Source: Planctomycetota bacterium
Lineage (GTDB): Bacteria; Planctomycetota; Phycisphaerae; WQYP01
Assembly (NCBI GenBank): GCA_021851715.1
Contig: JAJZCR010000006.1
Location: 1 to 64,000, forward strand
Direction: 5' to 3'
Length of the DNA stretch: 64,000 nucleotides
A program made the position numbers and the translations under genes. Position 1 is the first letter of the stretch. The number at the start of each line of letters is the position of its first letter. This document shows, in pieces, positions 8,500 to 18,345 of the stretch. The notes below the pieces were generated by a model. The model saw only the letters and a list, made by a program, of their open reading frames with translations. It did no database searches and was not told the DNA's origin.

Positions 8500-9534
8500 T
8501 TATCGGCCCGGCCGACCACGTGTGACCGCAGGCCGCCGAACCGTCACCTGGTCGCGGTGAATGGTCAGCACCACGCCACGTGAAAATTGCAGCGACGTTC
8601 CGGCACTACGGCGGCGAACAGCCCGCACGGCTGTCATGAGTTGGCTGTGGTGAATTTGATCGGCCCGGCCACCGGCGGCGACGATCAGATGGCGCAGGAC
8701 CATGGCCACCGCGGCGGAGGAAGCTCTGGTCAGCGGCTGGATGGCCAGGCGGTATTCGCACGGGTGCCGGCTGGAGGTAATCAGGACGATCAACAGCTTA
8801 GCTTCTTTGGTAATGGCCCAATCAGCGATGCGGGCATTTTCCGCCAGGCGCACAAGTGTGCGGCGGATATTGGGTTGATAGATGGTCAACAGCGGAAGAA
8901 GTTCATGGCGGATACGATTTCGCAAAAATTGTCGATTCGCATTGCTAAGGTCGGTTTGCCATGGCTGCCCGATGGCTTGGAGATACTCGCGCAGGCTTTG
9001 GTGGGTAAAACCAAGCAGTGGCCGCACCAGGCGAGCGGCTCCCAGCGGGCGCGAAGTGGCCATGCCAGCTATTCCCCGTACGCCGGTACCGCGAATGAGC
9101 CGCATTAAAACAGTTTCAGCCTGATCGTCGGCGTGATGCGCCACGGCGATCCAGGAGCAGCGGTTGGCTGCGGCCATGTGCCCCAGCGCCGCCAAACGGG
9201 CCTTGCGGGCGGCATTTTCACTGACTTGGGAACTGGAGGTGGATTTCAAACGCAGACTTTTAACCCGAAAAGGCAGGTGCAATTGTTTCGCCAATTGTCG
9301 GGTAAACGCATGGTCCGCTTTACTTTCAGGCCCGCGCAGGTTGTGGTTCACATGAGCTACAATCAATTGCCATTGCCAGAAGGTCCCTTGGTTGACTCCC
9401 TGCAGCAGTCGCAGCAGCGCCACGCTGTCGGCACCGCCGGAACAGCCCACCAGCACGCGAGCCTTGCGAGGCAGCATGCGTCGGTGATGAAGCATTTGAT
9501 CAAACTGTTGCAAAAGACCACGTGGTTCGGACAT
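8500..9534 (-). CDS. tilS: tRNA(Ile)-lysidine synthetase
   Basis: About 344 aa starting MSEPRGLLQQFD. The PP-loop ATP pyrophosphatase motif CSGGADSVALLRLL is near residue 32. The next conserved blocks follow: VAHVNHNLRGPESKADHAF, AVAHHADDQAETVLMRLIRG and the WQTDLSN/FLRNRIRHELLPLL segment. TilS converts C34 of the CAU-anticodon tRNA-Ile to lysidine, which is essential for AUA decoding. It is shorter than the E. coli enzyme (about 430 aa): the far C-terminal domain is missing, as in several compact TilS proteins. Confidence 0.93.
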   Translation of the reverse strand: MSEPRGLLQQFDQMLHHRRMLPRKARVLVGCSGGADSVALLRLLQGVNQGTFWQWQLIVAHVNHNLRGPESKADHAFTRQLAKQLHLPFRVKSLRLKSTSSSQVSENAARKARLAALGHMAAANRCSWIAVAHHADDQAETVLMRLIRGTGVRGIAGMATSRPLGAARLVRPLLGFTHQSLREYLQAIGQPWQTDLSNANRQFLRNRIRHELLPLLTIYQPNIRRTLVRLAENARIADWAITKEAKLLIVLITSSRHPCEYRLAIQPLTRASSAAVAMVLRHLIVAAGGRADQIHHSQLMTAVRAVRRRSAGTSLQFSRGVVLTIHRDQVTVRRPAVTRGRPGR

Positions 9535-9682
9535 AATAACTTCCATGATGTTCAAGCGTTATCTTAACCGCGGCCGCACCGATGGAACAGGTGGACCGGC
9601 GCGTCTTTTCCGGCAGGTATCAAGAGTGGAGGGGCCAGGCCCCGCACCCACCTGCGTCACTGCAGGCCGCGTCCAGTGTAAA

Positions 9683-10399
9683 ATGGCTGGAAACCAGACT
9701 GCAGCAACCCGGTACAAGTCTTCTGTGCCGGCAGTCTTGGCCATGTTGGTGGCGCTTTGTGCGCACAAGCCGCTGCTTGGACAAAGCTTAAGTCAGTTGC
9801 TCAACAATGCCCCAACCACACAAGCACCGCAATCAAAATTGGTTCCGGATACACAACCAGGATTTAATCCGCTGAAGGTCATTCATTCGCGCGAACGGTT
9901 TAACCATCGCCGGGGAAAAGTGATCTTAAGCAATGGTCGTGTACTGACAGGGAAAATTTCAACGACCGTGGATACGCCCTTTCGGATATGGATTGCATCC
10001 ATCAAGCGTTATCGCGATATTCCGCTGATGCGCATTCGCCGGATGGATGTGCAAATATTGGCGCAGCGCGAGATTCGACAATGGCGTTATCTGCAAAATG
10101 GTAGCGACATCAAGCTGTATTCGGGTAAAACCCAGCCATGGTTTCGTTTCGCGTACACCTTCACCCTTTTGCATGGGAAAAAAATTACCGGTACTGTGGT
10201 GGCCCCGCTGTTCGTGCGAACGCGCCGGCACCGCTACAATTTGTTGCTTTCCAAACATCTGGAAGGCAAGATCGGTGAGCCGGTGGCCGAGGTTGTTTAT
10301 GTCCAGCACATCATCTTAAAAGTAACACCCGCCATTCTCGCCTCCAGAAAAAAAATGACCCACAAACTTCCATTGGTGGCCTGGCGAACTCTGCGCTGA
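9683..10399 (+). CDS. Secreted hypothetical protein
   Basis: About 238 aa from the ATG at 9683; the frame is open upstream but without a better start. The N-terminus carries a basic start and a hydrophobic core (SVPAVLAMLVALCAHKPLLG) like a signal peptide. The mature region is beta-rich: KVILSNGRVLTGKISTTVDT looks like one small barrel-like repeat and FTLLHGKKITGTVVAPLF like a second. Similar text occurs in planctomycete periplasmic proteins of unknown function, so the family is not named here. The gene diverges from tilS with about 150 bases between starts. Confidence 0.65.
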   Translation: MAGNQTAATRYKSSVPAVLAMLVALCAHKPLLGQSLSQLLNNAPTTQAPQSKLVPDTQPGFNPLKVIHSRERFNHRRGKVILSNGRVLTGKISTTVDTPFRIWIASIKRYRDIPLMRIRRMDVQILAQREIRQWRYLQNGSDIKLYSGKTQPWFRFAYTFTLLHGKKITGTVVAPLFVRTRRHRYNLLLSKHLEGKIGEPVAEVVYVQHIILKVTPAILASRKKMTHKLPLVAWRTLR

Positions 10400-10903
10400 T
10401 GTCACATTCAATAGCGCTGCAACGGCAGCGGTTGAAACACTGGCAGTATTCTTGGGAATTATCGGAGGGGAAAAATCTATACCGCACGGTGTTGGCCTTT
10501 GGGTTGGGCGTAGTGCCATGACGGCTGCAGAATTGTGCAAAGTCTAGGCTCTAGCCTAAAAAATAGGCACGTGATTGGATAATCTTGTAACCAGCCTGTG
10601 ACGCGGACGTCCTCTTGAGGACAAAACTACAACCGAAAACCTAAGCCAGTCACAGCCAAAATATCGATCCTGAAGTATTTATGTATCATCAATAAATAAA
10701 ATTACTTATGATATTTTTATAAGGATTCCATAGGCGTCCAAAAAAAGCTATCGTGAAGGCGACAAAAGGCCCCTTTTTCGATATGTTGATCTGGTCGAAT
10801 GGTGCTGGCGTCATCTAGCATGGAATTTGCTAACTAAACGTGCATAGGATGATTCTAGGGTAGAATGATCCTGACTTGAAGAGGCCGACGGCTGTTTTTA
10901 AGG
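10400..10903. promoter_or_regulatory. Dyad-rich upstream region of the GAF sigma-54 activator
   Basis: Five hundred bases without a gene, clearly AT-richer than its surroundings from about 10540. At least four inverted repeats are visible: TAGGCT-ct-AGCCTA (10545-10558), GTCCTC-tt-GAGGAC (10609-10622), CTTAT-N9-ATAAG (10705-10723), and a 27-base imperfect dyad at 10846-10872. A partial -24/-12-like sequence (AGGCAC then TGGAT) sits near 10565-10580 but does not meet the sigma-54 consensus. The whole stretch is probably a complex control region for the regulator starting at 10904. Confidence 0.5.
10846..10872. promoter_or_regulatory. 27-base dyad (12-base arms) before the sigma-54 activator gene
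   Basis: AGGATGATTCTA and TAGAATGATCCT form arms matching at 11 of 12 positions around a GGG centre. The right arm starts with TAGAAT, a possible -10 element, and the dyad ends 31 bases before the start codon. Binding here would block or control transcription, so it is a candidate autoregulatory operator for the downstream Fis-domain protein. Confidence 0.5.
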
Positions 10904-12580
10904 ATGGTGGCTTGGGCTGACAGCACAGTCACTATGGATAGTATGGAACGAGCTGAACTGGAATTAACGCTGCTGCGGGAAATGGGGCGGGTGCTTTCCT
11001 CTGGTCTGGACTTGCACGCGGCCTTTGCTCAGACGATGCGTGTGCTCGCCGATCGGTTGGGTATGGAGCGTGGCTCGATGGTGCTGCTGAATGACGCCAC
11101 GGGGCGGTTGCAGATTGAAGCGGCGCTGGGTCTGACGCCGGAAGAAATTCAACGGGGCCGTTACGCGGTCGGAGAGGGCATTACGGGGCAGGTGGTGGCC
11201 AGTGGATCGCCGCTGGTGGTGGCGGACATCAGCAAAGAAACGCGATTTTTGAACCGCACCGGAGCACGGGCCGGCAATAACGGAAAAGTCATCAGTTTTA
11301 TTTGCGTACCGATTTCAGTCGATGGCCGCACGGTGGGAGCCTTGTCAGTAGACAAGCAGTTTCTTAATGAACACATGCTTTCAGATGATCAGCGTCTGTT
11401 GGAAATTGTGGCAGCCTTTATCGCGCAAGCCATCAAAATCAACAGCATCGTCGCGGAGGAACGCGAACAATGGCAGGAAGAACGCCGCCAGTTGCGTGAT
11501 ACCCTGCAGAGCAAATACAAGTTTGATAACATCATCGGCAGTTCACCGGCAATGCTGGAGGTGTTTGACACCATTGCCCAGGTAGCCACGAGTCGGGCCA
11601 CCGTGCTGCTGCTGGGCGAAACAGGCACTGGCAAGGAACTGATCGCTAAGGCCATTCATTTCAATTCCACCAGGGCGGAAAAATCGTTTATACGTGTGAA
11701 TTGCGGTGCGCTCAGCGGCACGCTGCTGGAATCGGAACTTTTCGGCCATGTGAAGGGCAGTTTTACCGGGGCAATTCGCGATAAAGTCGGAAGATTTGAG
11801 GCGGCCCATGGCGGTACGCTGTTTCTGGATGAAATAGGCACCATGGACATCGGGTTGCAGGTGAAGCTGTTGCGGGTGCTGCAGGAACGCGAACTCGAAC
11901 GGGTGGGAGACAATAAAACCATTCGCGTGGATGTACGTATTATCGCCGCCACCAATCTGAATTTACAGGATGAAGTGGCCAAGGGGCGTTTCCGCGAAGA
12001 TTTATTTTATCGGCTCAACGTGGTCACCATTGCCCTGCCGCCGCTACGCAGCCGACGTGAGGACATTCCCCGGCTGATTGACTTTTTCCGGGATAAATTT
12101 AATGCCGAAAATGGTAAGGAATTGAGCAAAATCAGCCGCGAATTACTCAACGTGCTGGTGCGCTATGGCTGGCCGGGCAACGTGCGCGAACTGGAAAACG
12201 CCATTGAACGGGCCGTGGTGTTGAGCCGGGGCGATACCCTCACGGAAGAATTGCTGCCTACGGCGATCCGGGCTTTTGCCCAGCAGGGCAAAAGTGCCCT
12301 TGCCGGCGAAGATGTCCATGATCTGGTGGAGCATCTGGTGGAGGAATCTCTGGCCACATACGCCCTGAAAGAAGGGCATATCTATGACCTGGTCATCCAC
12401 CAGGTGGAAAAAGGGTTGATCGGCCAGGCCCTGAAGCATTGCGACGGGGTGAAGATCAAGGCCGCCGATTTTCTGGGTATCAACCGTAACACGCTCAATA
12501 AAAAGGTGCGGGAGTTGGGACTGGAATCGGAAGAACCGACGTTTCAGGAGCCGCAGCAGCCGACTCTTCCGACGCAGTAA
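10904..12580 (+). CDS. GAF-domain sigma-54-dependent transcriptional activator (FhlA/NifA type)
   Basis: A 558-aa enhancer-binding protein. A GAF domain spans about residues 25-180. The AAA+ domain at about 205-440 has Walker A GETGTGKE, the sigma-54 contact loop as GSFTGA instead of GAFTGA, Walker [11 protein letters not shown] and the arginine-finger region [12 protein letters not shown]. The C-terminal Fis-type HTH is at about 500-535 ([19 protein letters not shown]). E. coli FhlA has this layout and switches on hydrogenase genes. This gene converges on hypB of a hydrogenase operon, 37 bases away, so that operon is the obvious candidate target, though this is inferred. A diverged copy of its C-terminus stands at 29312-29585. 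Starts at 10934 or 10943 are also possible. Confidence 0.93.
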   Translation: MVAWADSTVTMDSMERAELELTLLREMGRVLSSGLDLHAAFAQTMRVLADRLGMERGSMVLLNDATGRLQIEAALGLTPEEIQRGRYAVGEGITGQVVASGSPLVVADISKETRFLNRTGARAGNNGKVISFICVPISVDGRTVGALSVDKQFLNEHMLSDDQRLLEIVAAFIAQAIKINSIVAEEREQWQEERRQLRDTLQSKYKFDNIIGSSPAMLEVFDTIAQVATSRATVLLLGETGTGKELIAKAIHFNSTRAEKSFIRVNCGALSGTLLESELFGHVKGSFTGAIRDKVGRFEAAHGGTLFLDEIGTMDIGLQVKLLRVLQERELERVGDNKTIRVDVRIIAATNLNLQDEVAKGRFREDLFYRLNVVTIALPPLRSRREDIPRLIDFFRDKFNAENGKELSKISRELLNVLVRYGWPGNVRELENAIERAVVLSRGDTLTEELLPTAIRAFAQQGKSALAGEDVHDLVEHLVEESLATYALKEGHIYDLVIHQVEKGLIGQALKHCDGVKIKAADFLGINRNTLNKKVRELGLESEEPTFQEPQQPTLPTQ

Positions 12581-12616
12581 ACAAAACTGGTCTTCCCCGG
12601 GAACCGCTGGGGCAAC

Positions 12617-13288
12617 TTACGAAGTGGCGCTGGATTGCGGCCTGCCAGCCTGGGCAAGCAGCCATTGGGTCCAAGGATCGATTTGACGGCGGGCCACCGA
12701 TACTTCCATCAGGGGGGCCACCTGATTCAGGTGCCGCACATCTTCACGAAACCGCGGTACATCAAAGGGTACGTAGGGCAGCAGATCAATTTTATTTAAG
12801 AGAAGCACATTGGCGGTTAAAACCAGGTGCGGATGTTTGGCGGCTTTATCATCCCCTTCGCTGACGGAAAATAACCCGACTTTGGCATGTTGACCCAGGT
12901 CAAAACCGACCGGGCATATCAGATTACCGACATTTTCAATCACTAAAATATCAAGTTCAGCCAGCGGCAGTTTGGTGATGGCCTGGCGCACTTGATTAGC
13001 ATCCAGGTGGCAGCCATGACCGGTATTGACCTGCACAACATGGCGGGTGAAGCGGGCCAGCCTCTGACCGTCACGGGAGGTTGCCGGATCACCCACCACC
13101 ACGCCGACCCGGACGATTCCGGCAAGTTGATCCAGCATCAGCTCCAGCAGCGCGGTTTTACCCGCCCCGGGAGCACCGATCAGATCAATCACAAATACGT
13201 GGGCATCGTTGAAATTCCGGCGGTTAAGCAGGGCGATTTCGTCATTGACTTTCAAGACGTTTTCGACCACGGGTACTGTAATACTCAT
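12617..13288 (-). CDS. hypB: Hydrogenase nickel-incorporation GTPase HypB
   Basis: A 223-aa SIMIBI-class GTPase. The P-loop GAPGAGKTALLE is near residue 39, followed by VGVVVGDPATSRDGQRL, the metal-site region NTGHGCHLDANQVRQAI, ENVGNLICPVGFDLGQH and the NKIDLLPY base-recognition motif. HypB delivers Ni to the large subunit together with HypA. The His-rich N-terminal tail and the N-terminal CxxCGC motif of some HypB proteins are absent, so nickel storage is unlikely. The gene is last in the operon and overlaps hypA by four bases. Confidence 0.96.
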   Translation of the reverse strand: MSITVPVVENVLKVNDEIALLNRRNFNDAHVFVIDLIGAPGAGKTALLELMLDQLAGIVRVGVVVGDPATSRDGQRLARFTRHVVQVNTGHGCHLDANQVRQAITKLPLAELDILVIENVGNLICPVGFDLGQHAKVGLFSVSEGDDKAAKHPHLVLTANVLLLNKIDLLPYVPFDVPRFREDVRHLNQVAPLMEVSVARRQIDPWTQWLLAQAGRPQSSATS

Positions 13289-13671
13289 AACACACCTGTA
13301 CTTGACATGGCTGGTTGTTGTGCCGCGTTGTCCGGCGGCAGTACCACGTCAATGGAAAGCAGCAGAAATTCATCTCCGCCGACGAGTTTGGCCTCTAGGT
13401 GTCCGCAGGTGCAGAGTTCATCGATCGTCTGCGGCTGCCATTGCCGCCGGCAGGCCGGACATTGCAATTGCCAGGGCGGAGTGTCGATGAGCAGGCGGGC
13501 CTGCGGCCAGCCCTTTTCGCTTACCACCGTCCGCCAGGCCCATTGCATGGCCTCAGCCACTACACCGTGCATGGGACCGATACGTACCTGCGCCGCCTCC
13601 AGCGTCGCGTGGGGGGGCATGCGACTTTCGATAAGCGTAAGCAGTTCCATAGCAATGGACATTTCATGCAT
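13285..13671 (-). CDS. hypA: Hydrogenase nickel-incorporation protein HypA
   Basis: A 128-aa protein starting MHEMSIAMELL; His2 and the free N-terminus bind Ni in this family. The zinc domain at about residues 70-100 has CPACRRQW, but the second half reads LCTCGHLE. That gives Cys-x-Cys where HypA normally has Cys-x2-Cys, a one-residue shortening of the zinc knuckle. The rest of the fold (VRIGPMHGVVAEAMQWAW and a C-terminal beta strand) is intact. Its stop overlaps the hypB start by four bases; the gene lies two bases after the DHOD-like gene. Confidence 0.95.
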   Translation of the reverse strand: MHEMSIAMELLTLIESRMPPHATLEAAQVRIGPMHGVVAEAMQWAWRTVVSEKGWPQARLLIDTPPWQLQCPACRRQWQPQTIDELCTCGHLEAKLVGGDEFLLLSIDVVLPPDNAAQQPAMSSTGVL

Positions 13672-13673
13672 GG

Positions 13674-14696
13674 CTAGCTCCAGAATCCATCCTGGGTAAC
13701 CTCAGAGACGGTCCAGCTTTGCAAGATGCGCATGTAATTGCCCCGTTCGAAAAGTTCAGGTTCGGGTGAATGGGGCAGACTCATCGAGCCTTTCATCTGG
13801 CTTAGCGAACTGTACTCATGCTGCTCCATCCAGTCCCGAAGGCCCTGGCGTAAAACCGCCAGATGTTCCGGGCCGGATTCCAGCAGAGCCGAAACCAGTT
13901 GCACCACATCGGCTCCAACCATGATGCATTTGATGATATCCCGGCATGTCTGCACACCGCCGGTAATGGCCAGCCCACCGTCGATCCGGCCATACATCGC
14001 CGCAGCCCAACGCAGACGCAGCAGCAGTTCATCAGACGTGGAAAGTTTCAGTGAGCGCCGCACGGTAAGGTTTTCGATATCAATATCGCCCTGATAAAAC
14101 CGATTGAAGATCACGATACTGCCGGCACCGGCCTCGGTGGCTTGTGCGGCAAAGTGAATGGGCGAGGTATAAAAGGGGGATAATTTCACCGCCAGGGGAA
14201 GCTTAACCGCGCTGCGCACGGCGGCAATGACTGCCAGGGCTTCCCGTTCGATATCGGCGGAACTGCGTGATTTGGAAAGTGACATCTCGTAAATATTGAG
14301 TTCGATGCCATCGGCCCCGGCCTGCTGCAACTCCTGGGCATAGGAAATCCATCCACCCTTGGTACGGCCATTCAGCGAGGCGATGACGGGCACCGCCACG
14401 GCAGCCTTGATTTTGGCCACTTGTTTGAGATAGGATTCCGAACCGAGGATAAATTCGCTGGGCTTGGGCAGGTAGCTGGCGGCTTCACCATAGCTCTCTT
14501 CGGCCTGCTCGATGGCCCAGTTGACGTAAAGCTGCTCTTGGACCAGTTGTTCCTCAAAAATAGAGTGCATGATGATCATGGGAGCACCGGCATCTTCAAG
14601 CCGTCGGACCGTATCCAGGTCGTCCGACATGGGAGAAGCTCCGGGAATCAGAGGGTGCGGCAGTTGAAATCCCATGTATGTGGTGGAAAGATTCAT
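13674..14696 (-). CDS. Dihydroorotate dehydrogenase-like flavoprotein linked to PFOR
   Basis: A 340-aa TIM-barrel flavoprotein starting MNLSTTYMGFQLPHPLIPGA. FMN-site segments are visible: VPVIASLNGRTKGGW, the AVKLSPFYTSP lysine strand, and late GGVQTCRDIIKCIMVGADVV with the phosphate-binding glycines. The catalytic Cys (class 1) or Ser (class 2) loop of true PyrD is not recognisable; the region reads ELNIYEMSLSKS. Genes of this DHOD-like type often sit beside pyruvate:ferredoxin oxidoreductase genes. Here the start overlaps the nifJ stop by four bases, so a redox role with PFOR is more likely than pyrimidine synthesis. Confidence 0.85.
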   Translation of the reverse strand: MNLSTTYMGFQLPHPLIPGASPMSDDLDTVRRLEDAGAPMIIMHSIFEEQLVQEQLYVNWAIEQAEESYGEAASYLPKPSEFILGSESYLKQVAKIKAAVAVPVIASLNGRTKGGWISYAQELQQAGADGIELNIYEMSLSKSRSSADIEREALAVIAAVRSAVKLPLAVKLSPFYTSPIHFAAQATEAGAGSIVIFNRFYQGDIDIENLTVRRSLKLSTSDELLLRLRWAAAMYGRIDGGLAITGGVQTCRDIIKCIMVGADVVQLVSALLESGPEHLAVLRQGLRDWMEQHEYSSLSQMKGSMSLPHSPEPELFERGNYMRILQSWTVSEVTQDGFWS

Positions 14697-17600
14697 GATG
14701 GCACCGTTCCTTTCACGGATGTTTCCGCAGTTGTTGCGGCAACTACCGGCCGCGCGTAGGGATAGGCGATTTGGCCCAGTTCACGGTACAAGGCGAGCCG
14801 GTCGGCGGTATTGCGTACGCGGGCTTGCGAAAGTTGCCGGAATCGCTCTGGATCAATTTTTTCAACCATAGCGAAGCGGGTTTCGTTGCGTAAATAAGTG
14901 TGGACATCAGCCCGCACGGTGGTTGCGTCAATCTGCAACGGTGGTTTGCCCTGCTGGATCAGCCGTGGATCGTAGCGGTACATCGGCCAGATTCCACTGT
15001 CTACAGCCAGTTTCTGCTGCTCACAGCCAAAGCTCAGGTCGTAACCGTGGGCAATGCAATGGGAATAGGCGATGACCATCGACGGTCCGGGATAGGCCGC
15101 CGCTTCACTGAAGGCCTTCACCGTTTGATTGTCGTTGGAACCGAAGGCCACGCTGGCCACGTAGGCATGGCGATAGCTCATGGCCATGAGGCCCAGGTCT
15201 TTTTTCTGAGTATCTTTGCCGGCGGAGGCAAACTTGGCGGCCGCGCCGATGGGAGTGCTCTTGGAGGCCTGGCCACCGGTGTTGGAATAAACCTCGGTAT
15301 CAAGAACCAGTACGTTGATGTCGTACGGCATGCTAAGCACATGGTCAAGCCCGCCATAGCCGATGTCATACGCCCAGCCGTCTCCACCGACAATCCAGAT
15401 GCTTTTGCGAACGAGATAATCGGCGAGTTGGCGAAGCGTGGTTGCCTCCGGGGTGGTAAGGCGTTGCAGGGTTTGGCGCAGGGCTGCGACATGCCGGCGC
15501 TGTTGGGCAATGCCGGATTCGGTGCTCTGATCGGTCATCAGCAATCCATCGGCCAGGACTTCGCCGATGGTCGGTGCAAGCTGCTTAACCAGTCGGCTGG
15601 CCTCCTGTTCGTGTTTGGCCACCCCCAGGGCGATTCCCAGGCCGAATTCGGCATTGTTTTCAAAGAGAGAATTATTCCACGCCGGCCCACGGCCGTTGGC
15701 ATCTTTGGTGTAGGGCGTAGTGGGCAGATTACCGCCGTAAATGGAGGAACATCCGGTGGCATTGGCGATGATCAGACGGTCACCAAAAAGTTGCGAAAGC
15801 AGTTTGAGATAAGGCGTTTCACCGCAGCCGGCGCAGGCTCCGGAATATTCAAAAAGAGGGAGCATAAACTGGCTGGATTTGGCATCCAGTCGGCTGATAC
15901 GGCTGCGATCCAGTTCGGGAATATGGAGGAAGAAATCATAGTTGGCCTTCTGGGCGTCGCGCACAGTCAGACGCGGAGTCATATTGATGGCCTTGTGTTT
16001 GAGATTGGCTTTATCCCTGGAAGGACATACCTGCACACACAGACCGCAGCCGGTGCAGTCTTCCGGAGCCACCTGCAGGATGTATTGCATCCCCTTGAAG
16101 TCCGGAGCTTTGTAGGCCACGCTATGGAACGTGGATGGAGCCCCGGCCAAATCGGTCTCGGAGGCCACCTTGGCGCGAATCGCGGCATGCGGGCACACAA
16201 AGGCGCACTTGTTGCACTGTATGCAAATTCCCGGCTCCCATATTGGAATATCGGCGGCAATATTGCGTTTTTCCCATTGGGTGGTGCCGGTGGGCCAGGT
16301 TCCATCCACCGGAAATGCACTCACGGGCAGGCTGTCACCTTTTCCGGCAAGCATCACGGCCTGCACACGACTTGTGAATTCAGGCATCTGCTCATTGAAA
16401 AACCCGGTCTGATGAATCCTGGAATCCGCCGCGGCCGGAATGACGAGCGGATGGAGATGTTCAAGCGTTTTATCCACGGCTTCAAAGTTGCGGCGCACCA
16501 CTTCTTCGCCGCGTTTGGCGTAGGTTTTACGAATGGCGCGTTTGATGGCTGCGATGGCTTCGTTCTGTTCCACGACACCGGATATGGCGAAAAAGCAGGT
16601 CTGCATGATGGTGTTGATGCGCCGGCCCATGCCGACATCGTGGGCCACCGCATCGGCATTGATCGTATACACTCGCAGTTTTTTGGCGATGATAACTTCC
16701 TGGATCTCCCGCGGCAGGTTGGACCACAGTTGGTCGTGCGCAAACGGGGCGTTAAAAAGCACCACGGCACCAGGCGCGGCCGCCTCCAGCACATCCAGCT
16801 TTTCCACAAATTCAAACTGATGGCAGGCCACAAAACCGGCCTGGTGGATCAGGTACGCAGCGTGAATGGGGCTTTGGCCAAAGCGAAGATGGGACACGGT
16901 CATTGATCCGGACTTTCTGGAATCATAGACAAAATAACCCTGCGCATTAAGACCGGTTTCGCCGGCGATAATTTTGATCGAATTTTTATTGGCCCCCACG
17001 GTTCCGTCCGAGCCCAGGCCGAAGAAGATGGCCTGGATGGTATCGGTAGGTTGAATATCCAGATCATCGCCGATGGGCAGGGAAAGTTTTGTCACATCAT
17101 CAACAATGCCCACCGTGAAATGCCGCTGGGGCTTGGCCAGGGCCAGGTGGTCGAAGATGGCCTTCACCATGGCCGGAGTGAATTCCTTGCTGGATAAGCC
17201 GTAGCGGCCGCCGATGACCAGCGGCAGGGGTGTGGTCCAATCTTCCATGAGGGCGGTGAGAACATCCTGGTACAGCGGCTCGCCCATGGCACCGGGTTCT
17301 TTGGTCCTGTCCAATACTGCGATGCGCCGGACCTGGGGCGGCAGCACGGCCGTAAAAAGCTCGGCGGCAAAAGGACGGTAAAGCCGTACGATCACGCAGC
17401 CCAGCTTGGCTCCACGGGCGTTAAGGTATTGAACGGTCTGAGCCACCGTCTGTGCGCCAGACCCCATGGCCACCACCACATGCTGCGCCTGCGGATCGCC
17501 AACGTATTCATAGGGGTGATAGTTGCGGCCGGTAACTGTGGCGAAGTGCTGCATTTGCTCCTGAATAATGCCGGGCAGTGCCTGGTAAAACGGATTGCAT

Positions 17601-18295
17601 GCCTCGCGCGCCTGGAAAAACACATCCGGATTCTGGGCCGTGCCGCGCAGCACGGGGGCATCGGGCGTAAGGGCGCGTTGGCGATGGGCGGCGATCCATT
17701 CGGGGCGAATCAACTCTCGCAGTTGCTCGTCGCTGATAGCGTCAATGCAGTTGATTTCATGGGATGTGCGAAAGCCGTCAAAAAAATGCACAAACGGAAC
17801 GCGTGCTGCCAAGGTGGAAGCCGTGGCGATTGCGGCCAGATCGTGGGCTTCCTGGACGCTCGCGGATGCGAGCATGGCAAAGCCCGTGCCGCGACAGGCC
17901 ATGACATCCGAGTGATCACCGAAGATGGAAAGGGCGTGGGTGGCCAATGATCTGGCGGCCACATGAATGACAAAGCTGGTTAATTCGCCGGCAATTTTGT
18001 ACATGGTCGGGATCATCAGCAGCAATCCCTGAGAGGCGGTGAATGTCGTACAGAGGGATCCGGCCTGCAAGGCTCCGTGGACGGCGCCAATGGCCCCGGC
18101 TTCGCTTTGCATTTCGATGATCTGTGGAACGTTACCCCATATATTCAGTTGGCGGGCGGCGGCCCATTCGTCGGCGAGTTCACCCATGGTGCTGGCGGGG
18201 GTAATCGGATAAAGAATGGCGGTTTCGCTGGTGCGATAAGCTACGCTGGCCGCAGCTTCGTTGCCATCCACAGTGATACGTTTAACGGCTGACAT
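14693..18295 (-). CDS. nifJ: Pyruvate:ferredoxin (flavodoxin) oxidoreductase
   Basis: A single-chain PFOR of about 1200 aa starting MSAVKRITVDGNEAAASVAY, with AAGGATG before the ATG. Domain order is as in the homodimeric enzymes: pyrimidine-binding domain I (YPITPASTMGELADEW), domain II, the gamma-type domain with GLGSDGTVGANKNSIKIIAG, a two-cluster ferredoxin domain (CIQCNKCAFVCPH and CTGCGLCVQVCPSRD) and a TPP-binding domain with CAGCGETPYLKL for the third cluster. The TPP motif GGDGWAYDIGYGGLDHVL is present. It oxidises pyruvate to acetyl-CoA and CO2, reducing ferredoxin. Its place inside a hydrogenase operon links fermentation to H2. Confidence 0.96.
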   Translation of the reverse strand: MSAVKRITVDGNEAAASVAYRTSETAILYPITPASTMGELADEWAAARQLNIWGNVPQIIEMQSEAGAIGAVHGALQAGSLCTTFTASQGLLLMIPTMYKIAGELTSFVIHVAARSLATHALSIFGDHSDVMACRGTGFAMLASASVQEAHDLAAIATASTLAARVPFVHFFDGFRTSHEINCIDAISDEQLRELIRPEWIAAHRQRALTPDAPVLRGTAQNPDVFFQAREACNPFYQALPGIIQEQMQHFATVTGRNYHPYEYVGDPQAQHVVVAMGSGAQTVAQTVQYLNARGAKLGCVIVRLYRPFAAELFTAVLPPQVRRIAVLDRTKEPGAMGEPLYQDVLTALMEDWTTPLPLVIGGRYGLSSKEFTPAMVKAIFDHLALAKPQRHFTVGIVDDVTKLSLPIGDDLDIQPTDTIQAIFFGLGSDGTVGANKNSIKIIAGETGLNAQGYFVYDSRKSGSMTVSHLRFGQSPIHAAYLIHQAGFVACHQFEFVEKLDVLEAAAPGAVVLFNAPFAHDQLWSNLPREIQEVIIAKKLRVYTINADAVAHDVGMGRRINTIMQTCFFAISGVVEQNEAIAAIKRAIRKTYAKRGEEVVRRNFEAVDKTLEHLHPLVIPAAADSRIHQTGFFNEQMPEFTSRVQAVMLAGKGDSLPVSAFPVDGTWPTGTTQWEKRNIAADIPIWEPGICIQCNKCAFVCPHAAIRAKVASETDLAGAPSTFHSVAYKAPDFKGMQYILQVAPEDCTGCGLCVQVCPSRDKANLKHKAINMTPRLTVRDAQKANYDFFLHIPELDRSRISRLDAKSSQFMLPLFEYSGACAGCGETPYLKLLSQLFGDRLIIANATGCSSIYGGNLPTTPYTKDANGRGPAWNNSLFENNAEFGLGIALGVAKHEQEASRLVKQLAPTIGEVLADGLLMTDQSTESGIAQQRRHVAALRQTLQRLTTPEATTLRQLADYLVRKSIWIVGGDGWAYDIGYGGLDHVLSMPYDINVLVLDTEVYSNTGGQASKSTPIGAAAKFASAGKDTQKKDLGLMAMSYRHAYVASVAFGSNDNQTVKAFSEAAAYPGPSMVIAYSHCIAHGYDLSFGCEQQKLAVDSGIWPMYRYDPRLIQQGKPPLQIDATTVRADVHTYLRNETRFAMVEKIDPERFRQLSQARVRNTADRLALYRELGQIAYPYARPVVAATTAETSVKGTVPS

Positions 18296-18345
18296 ACAAC
18301 ATCCTTTCAAATTCTGCTTAGCACACTCGCCACTGGACATCGTCC

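Noticed and set aside
14900-16906. A 668-codon frame on the plus strand opposite nifJ
   Set aside because: It lies wholly antisense to PFOR, whose motifs are complete. Long shadow frames are common in GC-rich genes.
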